The notes under the pieces: model-generated
The model's database searches: none
What the model saw: only the letters and a program-made list of their open reading frames with translations
Told to the model about the DNA's origin: nothing
Position numbers and translations under genes: made by a program
Assembly: GCF_902833225.1 (NCBI RefSeq)
Contig: NZ_CADFEI010000001.1
Span: 124,001 to 188,000, forward strand
DNA: 64,000 nt
Direction of reading: 5' to 3'
Origin: Burkholderia sp. BCC1644
Lineage (GTDB): Bacteria; Pseudomonadota; Gammaproteobacteria; Burkholderiales; Burkholderiaceae
Part shown: positions 39,951 to 47,182 of the stretch, piece by piece
Numbering within the stretch: position 1 is the first letter of the stretch
How the letters are laid out: every line of letters starts with the position of its first letter

Positions 39951-39986
39951 CTTTGCCGGTCCGTTCATCCGACAACGCTGTCGGAT
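39946..39986 (-). ncRNA. ANTAR-type antiterminator RNA (two hexaloop hairpins)
   Basis: The ANTAR RNA motif consists of two hairpins with six-nucleotide loops having A at position 1 and G at position 4. On the minus strand, ATCCGAC-AGCGTT-GTCGGAT (39967-39986) fits with a 7-bp stem. The second, GGC-AAAGAA-GCC (39946-39957), has the right loop but only a 3-bp stem, and its 3' arm is the start of the terminator stem. Stabilisation by AmiR would therefore disrupt the terminator. The first hairpin is clear; the second is weaker. Confidence 0.65.
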
Positions 39987-40095
39987 AACGGGAATGCGGA
40001 TGGGTGGCCGGATATGCGGCCGGCGAAACGCGGGCTATCGGGCTCGCGCTGCGCACGATCGTGGGACGTCTTTGTCCGCCGGATCGATGGGAAGC

Positions 40096-40124
40096 ACTCT
40101 ATGCAAAGTTTTTTTCTGATGCAA
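40096..40124 (-). promoter_or_regulatory. Possible sigma-70 promoter of the ami operon
   Basis: On the minus strand TTGCAT and TAGAGT are 17 bp apart, about 110 bp upstream of the first ANTAR hairpin. The match to consensus is partial (three and four of six), so this is only the best candidate seen. No other gene lies between here and the TolC-type gene. Confidence 0.3.
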
Positions 40125-40323
40125 CATCGCGTATACCCCTGCACGTCGTGAAGGGGCAGCGGCCGATGTCTTGTGCGGCCGGAACCGGACATTGCGCGGC
40201 ACGAACGTGCAGGGTCGGACGCACGTTTGCGGGAAGCGGCGAGATGGCATCGCGATGCGCCGGCACATCGGCACGCGGAATAATGTTGCGCGTACAACCT
40301 TTTATTCGAGTGCCGGTGCGCGC

Positions 40324-41739
40324 TCAGCCCCGGTCGTTCGCCGCGTTGCTTTCAAGGAAGCTGTCCACCGCCACCAGCGATTGTTCGTCGAGCGTGCCGA
40401 GCACGCTTTTCAGCTTCAGCTGCAGCTTCAGCGCATCGAGATAGCTGTCGAACAGCTTCTGCCGGATACCCGAGATGTCGCGCCGCAGGTTCAGCGTTTC
40501 GTACGTCGTGCTGTAGCCGACCTGATGCGCCTTCATCGACGAGTCGTACGCGAGCCGCGCGGCCTGGAGCGACTGCTGCAGCGCGCGGATGCGCTTGCCG
40601 ACCGATTCGAGCGCGGACAGCGCCTCGCGGTGATCGGTGCCCAGCTGCTCCTCGACCTCGCGCAGCCGGTTGCGGTATTGCTCGGTCACGTGCTCGGCTT
40701 CCACCTGCCGGTAGTACACGCTGCCGCCGGAGAAGATCGGGATCGTCACCTGCACGCCGAACGCGCTTTGATGGAAGTCCGAGCGATCGGTGAGCCCGCG
40801 CAGGTTCGGGTTGAGCCCGCGCGAATACGACGCGAACAGGTCGACGGTCGGCAAGTGCTCGGCGCTGACGCGTTTCGCCGCGAGCCGCGCGACCTGGACG
40901 TCGCGATACGCCTGACGGTACGCGGGGTTGTCCTGCGGCGCGTAGTCGCCGGACGGAATGCGCGGCGACGTGCCGCGCATCGCGAGCCGGGGCCAGCGCG
41001 AGAAATCGATCGTCGAGCCGAGCAGCGTCTCGTAGCGCGCGCGACGCGCATCGACGTCGGTCTGTGCAAGTGCCTCGTCGGATTCCGCGAGGCTGCGGCG
41101 CGCCTCGATCTCGGCCGTGTCGCCGATCGTCTTCATCCCGAGCTGGGCCATGCGTCGCGTGTCGCTTTCGAGCCGCGTGAGCGCGCTCACTTCGTCGTCG
41201 GCCGACTGCAGTTTCTCGCGCGCGCTCAGCAGGTCGAAGCACGCGTTCGCGACGCGCAGGATCAGGTCCTGCTTCGCGACCTCGAGCTTTTGCTTCGCCG
41301 ATTCCTCGTATTCGGTCGCGCGCCGCATGTCGTACAGATAGGGCACGTTGAACAGCGCTTGAGTGACTTGCGCGGAACCGTATGCGGCATTGCTCGACCC
41401 GCTGACGTCGATGCCGAACAGGTTCGCGTGCGTGCCGTAGCGCCCCCATTCGAGTTGCGCGGCGGCCTGCGGCAGCATCTGCGCGCGTGCTTCGGGGAAT
41501 TTCTGGCGGGCCGCATCGTATTCGCTGCGCGCCTGGAGGTAGCGCGGATCGTGCACGGACGCGTACTGGTAGGCCGTGTCGAGGCAGAACGCATGCGCGT
41601 TTGCCGATACGCCGACCACTGTTACAGCGAACGCTGTCACGGTTGCAAGTCGGGGATTCCACCTAGTCGAAAATCTTGATAGGGAAATACCCGCATTCCG
41701 CGTCGCCGATCCTCGATTCGCGTGCCTCGTTTCAAACAT
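40324..41739 (-). CDS. TolC-family outer-membrane efflux protein
   Basis: This 471-residue protein of the TolC/TolC-like type I secretion group has a long signal region ending VSANAHA after about 50 residues, then FCLDTAYQYASVHDPRYLQAR, the usual start of TolC repeats. Two outer-membrane efflux domains follow, with GVQVTIPIFSGGSVYYRQVEAE and QVGYSTTYETLNLRRDI being typical. The start at 41739 has GGAG 6 bp upstream. It is divergent, across 280 bp, from the genes for two double-glycine peptides, an ABC exporter and an HlyD adaptor, and should be the outer-membrane duct of that secretion system. Confidence 0.9.
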   Translation of the reverse strand: MFETRHANRGSATRNAGISLSRFSTRWNPRLATVTAFAVTVVGVSANAHAFCLDTAYQYASVHDPRYLQARSEYDAARQKFPEARAQMLPQAAAQLEWGRYGTHANLFGIDVSGSSNAAYGSAQVTQALFNVPYLYDMRRATEYEESAKQKLEVAKQDLILRVANACFDLLSAREKLQSADDEVSALTRLESDTRRMAQLGMKTIGDTAEIEARRSLAESDEALAQTDVDARRARYETLLGSTIDFSRWPRLAMRGTSPRIPSGDYAPQDNPAYRQAYRDVQVARLAAKRVSAEHLPTVDLFASYSRGLNPNLRGLTDRSDFHQSAFGVQVTIPIFSGGSVYYRQVEAEHVTEQYRNRLREVEEQLGTDHREALSALESVGKRIRALQQSLQAARLAYDSSMKAHQVGYSTTYETLNLRRDISGIRQKLFDSYLDALKLQLKLKSVLGTLDEQSLVAVDSFLESNAANDRG

Positions 41740-42017
41740 GGCCGTCTCCGTCTCCTGCCCGTGCCGCAATGCGTTGCGGCGGGATTTAAACGTTTTGAAA
41801 TTGAAATTCAAACAGCATGAATGCCTGCTACCCGTCACACATCGGAAAATGCACCTGTAAGAGTGTGTCCTCCATTGAATTCCGATGCGACCGCATGATA
41901 GCCTGATTTCGGCTCGTAATCGCAGTGATTATTAGATTAACAAGTCGCTCGGGATTAAAAGCCGTTTGTCTTTCAATGATGGTTCTTTGCATCATCTTTA
42001 TTTTTTACGAGGAGAGA
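41740..42017. promoter_or_regulatory. AT-rich divergent promoter region of the secretion locus
   Basis: This region between the TolC gene and the first peptide gene is clearly more AT-rich than the flanks and has no gene. Near its right end ATGATG and CATCAT (41976-41995) form a short stem followed by CTTTATTTTTT, a weak attenuator-like structure just before the AGGAG site of the first peptide gene. Individual promoters could not be fixed. Confidence 0.5.
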
Positions 42018-42020
42018 ATG

Positions 42021-42194
42021 ATGAAGGTCATGACGACGGAACAGGTCAGGAATGTGCATGGCGGCGGTGCGATCAGCTCGCTGGGTAGCCTCGCCGTTGA
42101 CGCCGCGCCGGTGGTGACCGCGCTCGGCCAGTTCCTGCCGAGCCTCGGCAATTACCTGCAGAACCCGAAGACGTTCAATAACACCGGCAAGTAA
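42021..42194 (+). CDS. Double-glycine precursor peptide 1 (class II microcin-like)
   Basis: The predicted 57-residue precursor has leader MKVMTTEQVRNVHGG and a 42-residue core starting GAISSLGSLAVDAAP. The 15-residue leader ending in Gly-Gly has the length and pattern of the colicin V leader. The core has no Cys, is hydrophobic and Ala/Leu/Gly-rich in its first 30 residues, and ends with the polar stretch NPKTFNNTGK. ATG at 42021 is preferred over the adjacent ATG at 42018 because AGGAG is 6 bp away and the leader then has exactly the length of peptide 2. The extra Gly (GGG) leaves the cut site uncertain by one residue. It is expected to be cleaved and exported by the C39 ABC transporter downstream. 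Confidence 0.85.
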   Translation: MKVMTTEQVRNVHGGGAISSLGSLAVDAAPVVTALGQFLPSLGNYLQNPKTFNNTGK

Positions 42195-42201
42195 CCGCCG
42201 T

Positions 42202-42224
42202 GCGCGGGGAGGCGCCCCCCGCGC
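42202..42224 (+). terminator. Hairpin after peptide 1 gene
   Basis: GCGCGGGG and CCCCGCGC form an 8-bp all-GC stem with a 7-nt loop, 7 bp after the peptide 1 stop. No T-run is present; partial termination or 3'-end protection of the peptide message is likely. Confidence 0.5.
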
Positions 42225-42326
42225 GAAATGCTGCGAAACAGAAGGAAAAGAATCGATCGCCGCAGTGGCAATAAAGCGACTCCGGAATGCATTATTTCGG
42301 ATTCGGGCGATTATCAGGAGGCAGGA

Positions 42327-42365
42327 GTGCCGGATTATCCCCGTAATAAAGTTAACGGCCATTGA
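42327..42365 (+). CDS. Possible 12-codon leader frame
   Basis: AGGAGG at 42316-42321 stands 5 bp before a GTG that opens a 12-codon frame (MPDYPRNKVNGH) ending TGA, in the 225-bp gap between the two peptide genes. The site is better than that of peptide 2. It may be chance, a translated leader, or a real micro-peptide; it carries no Gly-Gly motif. Confidence 0.25.
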   Translation: MPDYPRNKVNGH

Positions 42366-42419
42366 TATTTCAATTGGCTGACGGTGGCGGGCATTCCGAC
42401 AATATAAAGGCCACAACAA

Positions 42420-42605
42420 ATGCGAGACATCACGGAAGAACAGGCCCGCCAGATTCGCGGCGGCGCGTCGCTTTACTCCAATTCAGCCGCCTATACGGTC
42501 GATCTCGTCAATCAGTCGATCGGGACCACGATCCAGGGCCTGATGACCCAGTACCAGACCCACGCCGTCGAACAGTTCCGGATGTCGCTCGGCTCGTCGC
42601 GCTGA
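42420..42605 (+). CDS. Double-glycine precursor peptide 2 (class II microcin-like)
   Basis: The 61-residue precursor has leader MRDITEEQARQIRGG followed by a 46-residue core that begins ASLYSNSAAYTVDLV and ends FRMSLGSSR. Leader positions Met1, Thr5, Glu7, Gln8, Arg10, Gly14 and Gly15 are identical to those of peptide 1. The leader also parallels colicin V (M-R-x-[LI]-T...GG, 15 residues). The core lacks Cys, is rich in Gln, Ser and Thr and could form an amphipathic helix. An AAGG site lies 9 bp upstream. The two cores are not similar, so a two-component bacteriocin or two independent products are both possible. Confidence 0.87.
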   Translation: MRDITEEQARQIRGGASLYSNSAAYTVDLVNQSIGTTIQGLMTQYQTHAVEQFRMSLGSSR

Positions 42606-42641
42606 GCGGCCCGCCGGGCGGCCGGTAACACCGATCTTCCG

Positions 42642-42666
42642 TCGTAGCCGGCAGCGTGCCGGCTAC
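42642..42666 (+). terminator. Hairpin between peptide 2 and the exporter gene
   Basis: CGTAGCCGGCA and TGCCGGCTACG form a perfect 11-bp stem with a GCG loop, 37 bp after the peptide 2 stop, without a T-run. It may lower transcription into the exporter genes so that substrate is made in excess. Confidence 0.55.
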
Positions 42667-42749
42667 GCCCATGCGTATCGCGCACGACCCGCCACGGGCC
42701 CGCACCGGCAGGCCCGGGCGGCGCGTCGTCGCGCCCCGGATGTCCGACC

Positions 42750-44870
42750 ATGCTCTTCAATACGCGTAAAGTCCGTCCGGTCCTGCAGGACGAGGTGACG
42801 GAGTGCGGCCTGGCCTGCCTCGCGATGATCGCCTCGTGGCACGGGCGCGAGACGACGTTGCGGACGCTGCGCAACCGCTATCCGGTCCGGATCGATTCCG
42901 GGCTGTCGTTTTTCGACCTGATGGAGATCTCGAACGATCTCGGCCTGCGTGCACGCGGGCTGCAGTTCGACGCGGGCGAGCTCGACGCGCTCAAGACGCC
43001 GTGCATCCTGCACTGGGGGATGAACCACTATGTCGTGCTGACGAAGGTCGGCTACGGCAGCGTGCACATCGTCGATCCCGCGCTCGGCGAGACGAAGCTG
43101 CCGCTCGCGCAGGCGCTCACGCACATCACCGGCTATGCGCTCGAACTGAATCCGGACATCGGCTTCACGCGGGCGGGGCAGGCCGACCGGATCCGGCTGC
43201 GCGACTACCTCGAAGGTCTGACGGGCATCCGCAAGAGCCTCGCGATCGGCATCGCGGGCGGTGTCGCGGCGCAGCTCCTGCTGCTGCTCGGCCCGTCGTA
43301 CGTGCAACTGACGATCGACGAGGCGCTGAAGAAGACCGACGTCGACATCCTGTACCTGCTGACGATCCTGTTCGCGATCGTGTTCCTGTTCGACACGCTG
43401 TACGCGAACCTCGTCGGCAACATCAAGAGCTACCTGCGCAACATCGTGTCGCAGCAGCTGTCGGCGAACATGGTCGGGCATCTCGCGCGGCTGCCGATCG
43501 GCTATTTCCTGTTCCACAACACCGGCGATTCGATCTCGCGCGTGTCGTCGGTGTCGGAGGTCGGGCGGTTTCTCGTCGACGGGCTGGTCGGCGGGCTGCT
43601 GAATATCGTGACCTGCACGCTGACGCTCGTGCTGATGCTGTACTACAGCCCCGTGCTGGCCGGCATCAGCCTGGCCGGGATGGTGCTGTTCGCGCTGAGC
43701 CGGCTCGCGATCCAGCCGCAGTTGCAGGACGCGATGTCGCAGATCCTCACGCGCGGCGCCGAGGCCGATGCGCTGCTGATCGAGAACATCCGCTCCGCGC
43801 ATTCGATCAAGCTGCTGTCGGCCGAGACCGCGCGCAGCAGCCTGTGGGTCAACGCGTTCACGCAGAAGCTGCAGGCGATGCGCCAGCAGGAGCGGCTGCA
43901 GTTGCTGTTCGATGCCATCTCGAAGGGGATCGTGCATGTCGAGCAGCTGGTGATCGTCACGTACGGCGCGTGGCTCGTGATGCACGGCCAGAGCACGATC
44001 GGCGTGATCTACGCGTTCATCCAGTACAAGAACCTGTTCGCGGACAAGTTCATCGATTCGATCCAGCTCTATGTGCGCCGCAAGGTGCTGCAGGTTCACA
44101 TGGACCGCGTCGCCGACGTGCTGCAGACCGAGACCGAGGAGCCCGCGCCGGACGCGGTCGTGCGGCCGGTCGACGGATTCGACGGCGCGCTGTCGATCCG
44201 TGCGCTGTCGTACACGCCGAAGGGCGGCAACCGCCCGATCCTGCGCGACATCGCGCTCGACGTGCCGGCCGGCGGCAAGATCGCGATCGTCGGCCGCACC
44301 GGCAGCGGCAAGACGACGCTGCTGAACCTGATCTGCGGGCTCGTGCGGCCGGACCCCGGCACGCTGTTCGTCGGCGGCGTCGATCTCGCGGAAGTGAACC
44401 TGCGGCAGTACCGCAAGCATCTCGCGGCCGTCACGCAGTCCGACCAGCTGTTTCGCGGGACGATCCGCGACAACATCACGAACTTCGCGCCCGCGCCGCG
44501 GATCGGCGCGATGTTCGACGCGGCGAAGCTCGCGTGCATCCACGACGAGATCGAGCGGCTCGACCATCGCTACGACACGCCGCTCGGCGATACGCAGAAA
44601 TTCCTGTCGGCCGGCCAGATGCAGCGGCTGCTGATCGCGCGGGCGCTGTATTGCGAGCCGCGCCTGCTGATCCTCGACGAGTTTTCGTCGAACCTCGACC
44701 AGGCGACGACGCACGAGATCTGCCGCAACGTGCTGACGCTGCCGTGCACGATCGTGCTCGTCACGCACGACGCGTCGATCCTGTCGATGGTCGACCGCAT
44801 CTACCAGATGCACGACGGCGTACTGATCGACGCGACCGACGCATGGCGCACGAACGAGGAGGCACGGTGA
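42750..44870 (+). CDS. Peptidase-containing ABC transporter (C39 peptidase, bacteriocin exporter)
   Basis: This 706-residue protein has three parts. Residues 1-150 form a C39 cysteine protease with intact Gln13, Cys19 (VTECGLACLAM), His93 (GMNHYVVLTK) and Asp109 (HIVDPALG). About 160-440 form the transmembrane domain. Residues 475-706 are the ATPase, with Walker A GRTGSGKTT, signature LSAGQMQRLLIARAL and Walker B LLILDEFSSNLD. Such exporters (CvaB, LcnC type) cut double-glycine leaders and pump the core out, so the two upstream peptides are its obvious substrates. An intact triad distinguishes it from RTX exporters with degenerate C39-like domains. The stop overlaps the next start (TGATG). 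Confidence 0.95.
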   Translation: MLFNTRKVRPVLQDEVTECGLACLAMIASWHGRETTLRTLRNRYPVRIDSGLSFFDLMEISNDLGLRARGLQFDAGELDALKTPCILHWGMNHYVVLTKVGYGSVHIVDPALGETKLPLAQALTHITGYALELNPDIGFTRAGQADRIRLRDYLEGLTGIRKSLAIGIAGGVAAQLLLLLGPSYVQLTIDEALKKTDVDILYLLTILFAIVFLFDTLYANLVGNIKSYLRNIVSQQLSANMVGHLARLPIGYFLFHNTGDSISRVSSVSEVGRFLVDGLVGGLLNIVTCTLTLVLMLYYSPVLAGISLAGMVLFALSRLAIQPQLQDAMSQILTRGAEADALLIENIRSAHSIKLLSAETARSSLWVNAFTQKLQAMRQQERLQLLFDAISKGIVHVEQLVIVTYGAWLVMHGQSTIGVIYAFIQYKNLFADKFIDSIQLYVRRKVLQVHMDRVADVLQTETEEPAPDAVVRPVDGFDGALSIRALSYTPKGGNRPILRDIALDVPAGGKIAIVGRTGSGKTTLLNLICGLVRPDPGTLFVGGVDLAEVNLRQYRKHLAAVTQSDQLFRGTIRDNITNFAPAPRIGAMFDAAKLACIHDEIERLDHRYDTPLGDTQKFLSAGQMQRLLIARALYCEPRLLILDEFSSNLDQATTHEICRNVLTLPCTIVLVTHDASILSMVDRIYQMHDGVLIDATDAWRTNEEAR

Positions 44871-45871
44871 TGCTCGGGCGCCTCTTTCTGCTGAATCCGT
44901 TCTCGTATGCGTTCCTGGTGCGCCGCGCGGTGCGTGCGGTCGCGCTGCGCACGTCGCCCGCGCGTGGGCTGCGGCTGATGCGCTGGTGCTCGGGCGCATG
45001 CCTGCGCTGTTTTCCGTGCATTCGCGAATCGATCGAGCGCGCGGTGGCGTACATGCTGAGCGCGCACCTGAACGACGATCCGCGGCGCGTGCGGGAAGTG
45101 TCGGCCGCGATCGTGCGCGAGCTGTTCGAGGCCGAGTTTGCTGGGCTCAAGCTGCGCACGCACAGCCTCGAATCGATGAAGTCGATGGTCGACGGGATGG
45201 CGTGCGAAGGCGAGGACCAACTGCGCACGGCGCTCGCGCGCGGCGGCCCGCTGATGCTCGCGGGGCTGCACTTCGGCAACCTGATGCTGTTCGTCACGAA
45301 GCTGCGCTTCATGATTCCCGACGATCGCAAGCTGATGGTGATCCTGCATCGCGATGCGCCCGGCGCGTTCTTCGACGACGCGCTGCGGCTCGTCGCCGAA
45401 TACGGCGCCGGCGAAGTCGAGTTCATCGACATCGACGAGCGCGTGCACCTGCGGCGGCTGATCACGAGCCTGCGGCGCGAGGCGCCGGTGTTCCTGCTGT
45501 TCTCCGACCTGCACGGCAAGTTCGGCAAGACCAACCGCTGCCGGCTCGGCGGGCGCTGGGTGCGGATGGCCGGCGGCGGCGTGAAGCTCGCGGTCGAGCA
45601 GGGGATCCCGCTGCTCGTCGCGTATGCGACGGGCGTGCCGTTCCGCGATCGCTGCGCGGTGCATTTCACCGAGCTCGCGGCCAGCCCGCTCGCGCCGATG
45701 CTCGGCGCGGACGACGATGCGTCGCCGGTGCGCGCGACGCACCAGCGCATCGTCGACCGGCTCGAGCAGGCACTCGTGCGCCAGCCCGAGCAATGGCATT
45801 TCTGGGAACACTTCACGCCTTACCTGATGCCGACGCCGCTGCTCGATGCGGCCGCGCGGCGTCGCTCCTGA
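44870..45871 (+). CDS. LpxL/HtrB-like lysophospholipid acyltransferase family protein
   Basis: This 333-residue protein resembles the lauroyl/myristoyl acyltransferases of lipid A synthesis. It has the block PLMLAGLHFGNLMLF around His134, the stretch PVFLLFSDLHGKFGKTNRCR and the C-terminal QPEQWHFWEHFTPYL. In the family the His is followed after four residues by Asp or Glu (H-x4-D/E); here that position is Met, so catalysis may be altered or lost. An AGGAGG site overlaps the end of the ABC gene and start codons are coupled. It could acylate the exported peptide, modify lipid A for self-protection, or be a non-catalytic adaptor. None of these is shown by sequence alone. Confidence 0.8.
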   Translation: MLGRLFLLNPFSYAFLVRRAVRAVALRTSPARGLRLMRWCSGACLRCFPCIRESIERAVAYMLSAHLNDDPRRVREVSAAIVRELFEAEFAGLKLRTHSLESMKSMVDGMACEGEDQLRTALARGGPLMLAGLHFGNLMLFVTKLRFMIPDDRKLMVILHRDAPGAFFDDALRLVAEYGAGEVEFIDIDERVHLRRLITSLRREAPVFLLFSDLHGKFGKTNRCRLGGRWVRMAGGGVKLAVEQGIPLLVAYATGVPFRDRCAVHFTELAASPLAPMLGADDDASPVRATHQRIVDRLEQALVRQPEQWHFWEHFTPYLMPTPLLDAAARRRS

Positions 45872-45882
45872 CGAGCCTGCCC

Positions 45883-47178
45883 ATGCCGAACTGGAACGCT
45901 GCCCTCCGAGAACAGAAACCGTCGCGCAAGCTCGCGCGCGGCACGACCTTCGGCACCGTGATCCACGGCGTCGTCGACGTGCCGGTGTCGATGCGGTTCT
46001 TCTGCTACCTGTCGCTGGCGATGTTCGCGATGTTCGTGACGGCGCTCGTCGAACTGAGCTACGCGAATACAGAGAGCGTGTCGGGGATGCTGACGCCGCG
46101 CTCGGGGCTGATCGGCGTCAGCGCGCCGCCGGGCTGGGCCGTGCGCGACGTCTACGTCGGCAAGGACCAGCAGGTGAAGGCCGGCCAGCGGCTGCTGGCG
46201 GTGACGCGCGACACGAGCTTCGTGAGCCAGGCGAACAACGTGCAGGGGATGCGCGCGGCGCTCGACCGGCAGCGTGTCGAGGTCACGCAGCAGATCGATG
46301 CGGCGCGGCTCGAATACAAGTCGTCGGTGCAGCAGATCAACCAGCAGATCGCCGCGCAGGGCGAGAGCCGCGGGCTGATCGACCGGCAGATCCAGGACCA
46401 GAAGCGCATTGTCGACGAGTACGGCGAACGGCGCGCACGCGTGAAGCAACTGCTCGACGAACAGGTCGTGACGCTCGAACAGTACAACCAGGTCAACACG
46501 CAGTACCTGCAGGCCGGGCAGGCATACCAGGACCTGCTGCTGCGCCGCGCCGAGCTCGCGAAGAACGCGATGAAGCTGCGCGGCGATCTCGACACGATGC
46601 AGAGCAAGTACGACGGCGCGAACGCGGAACTGAAGATCAAGCAGGAGGAGCTGAACGCGAAGGAATACAACATCGACGAGAACGTGAACCAGGTGCTGTA
46701 CGCGCCGGCCGACGGGCAGATCGTGCGGCTCGACGTCGTGCAGGGCGGCGTGATCGACCCGCCGGGCACGCGCGTCGTCGAGATCCTGCCCGCGAAGGCC
46801 GACGGGCTGATCGCCGAGGTCTACATTCCGTCGTCGAAGGCCGGCTTCGTGAAGAAGGGGCAGGAAGTGAAGGTTGCGTACGCAAGCTATCCGGTCGAGA
46901 AGTTCGGCACCTATCGCGGCAAGGTGCTGTCGATCTCGCCCGTTGCGTTCTCGGCGAAGGAGCTGAACCTGCCGGGCGATGCGGCCGCGCCGCAGACCTA
47001 CTTCAAGACCTGGGTCGAACTGGCTGATCGTACGCCGTCGTTCGAAGGGCGGCCGCTGTCGCTACGGGCCGGGATGATGCTGAAGGCCGACGTCGTGCTG
47101 GAGCGGCGCAGCCTGCTCGAATGGCTGTTCGAGCCGCTGTACCGGATCCGCCAGCGCCTGTTCGGCGTGCCGGCCTGA
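45883..47178 (+). CDS. HlyD-family membrane fusion protein
   Basis: This 431-residue periplasmic adaptor has a cytoplasmic N-terminus of about 38 residues and one membrane helix (FFCYLSLAMFAMFVTALVEL). A lipoyl half-domain (GLIGVSAPPGWAVRDVYVGK with DQQVKAGQRLL), a long coiled-coil hairpin of about residues 120-260 rich in Gln, Glu and Arg, and the closing barrel (YAPADGQIVRLDVVQGGVI) follow. Such proteins (CvaA, HlyD) bridge the ABC exporter and TolC. It lies 11 bp after the acyltransferase gene and completes the type I secretion machine together with the divergent TolC. Confidence 0.93.
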   Translation: MPNWNAALREQKPSRKLARGTTFGTVIHGVVDVPVSMRFFCYLSLAMFAMFVTALVELSYANTESVSGMLTPRSGLIGVSAPPGWAVRDVYVGKDQQVKAGQRLLAVTRDTSFVSQANNVQGMRAALDRQRVEVTQQIDAARLEYKSSVQQINQQIAAQGESRGLIDRQIQDQKRIVDEYGERRARVKQLLDEQVVTLEQYNQVNTQYLQAGQAYQDLLLRRAELAKNAMKLRGDLDTMQSKYDGANAELKIKQEELNAKEYNIDENVNQVLYAPADGQIVRLDVVQGGVIDPPGTRVVEILPAKADGLIAEVYIPSSKAGFVKKGQEVKVAYASYPVEKFGTYRGKVLSISPVAFSAKELNLPGDAAAPQTYFKTWVELADRTPSFEGRPLSLRAGMMLKADVVLERRSLLEWLFEPLYRIRQRLFGVPA

Positions 47179-47182
47179 GCCG

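Noticed and set aside
42663-44999. 778-codon minus-strand frame over the ABC exporter
   Set aside because: Composition is Arg/Ala/Gln-rich with no motif; the plus-strand exporter has C39 and ATPase motifs throughout.
44870-45871. Straightforward lipid A acyltransferase gene (lpxL)
   Set aside because: The conserved acidic residue of the H-x4-D/E motif is replaced by Met and the gene is embedded in a peptide export operon.
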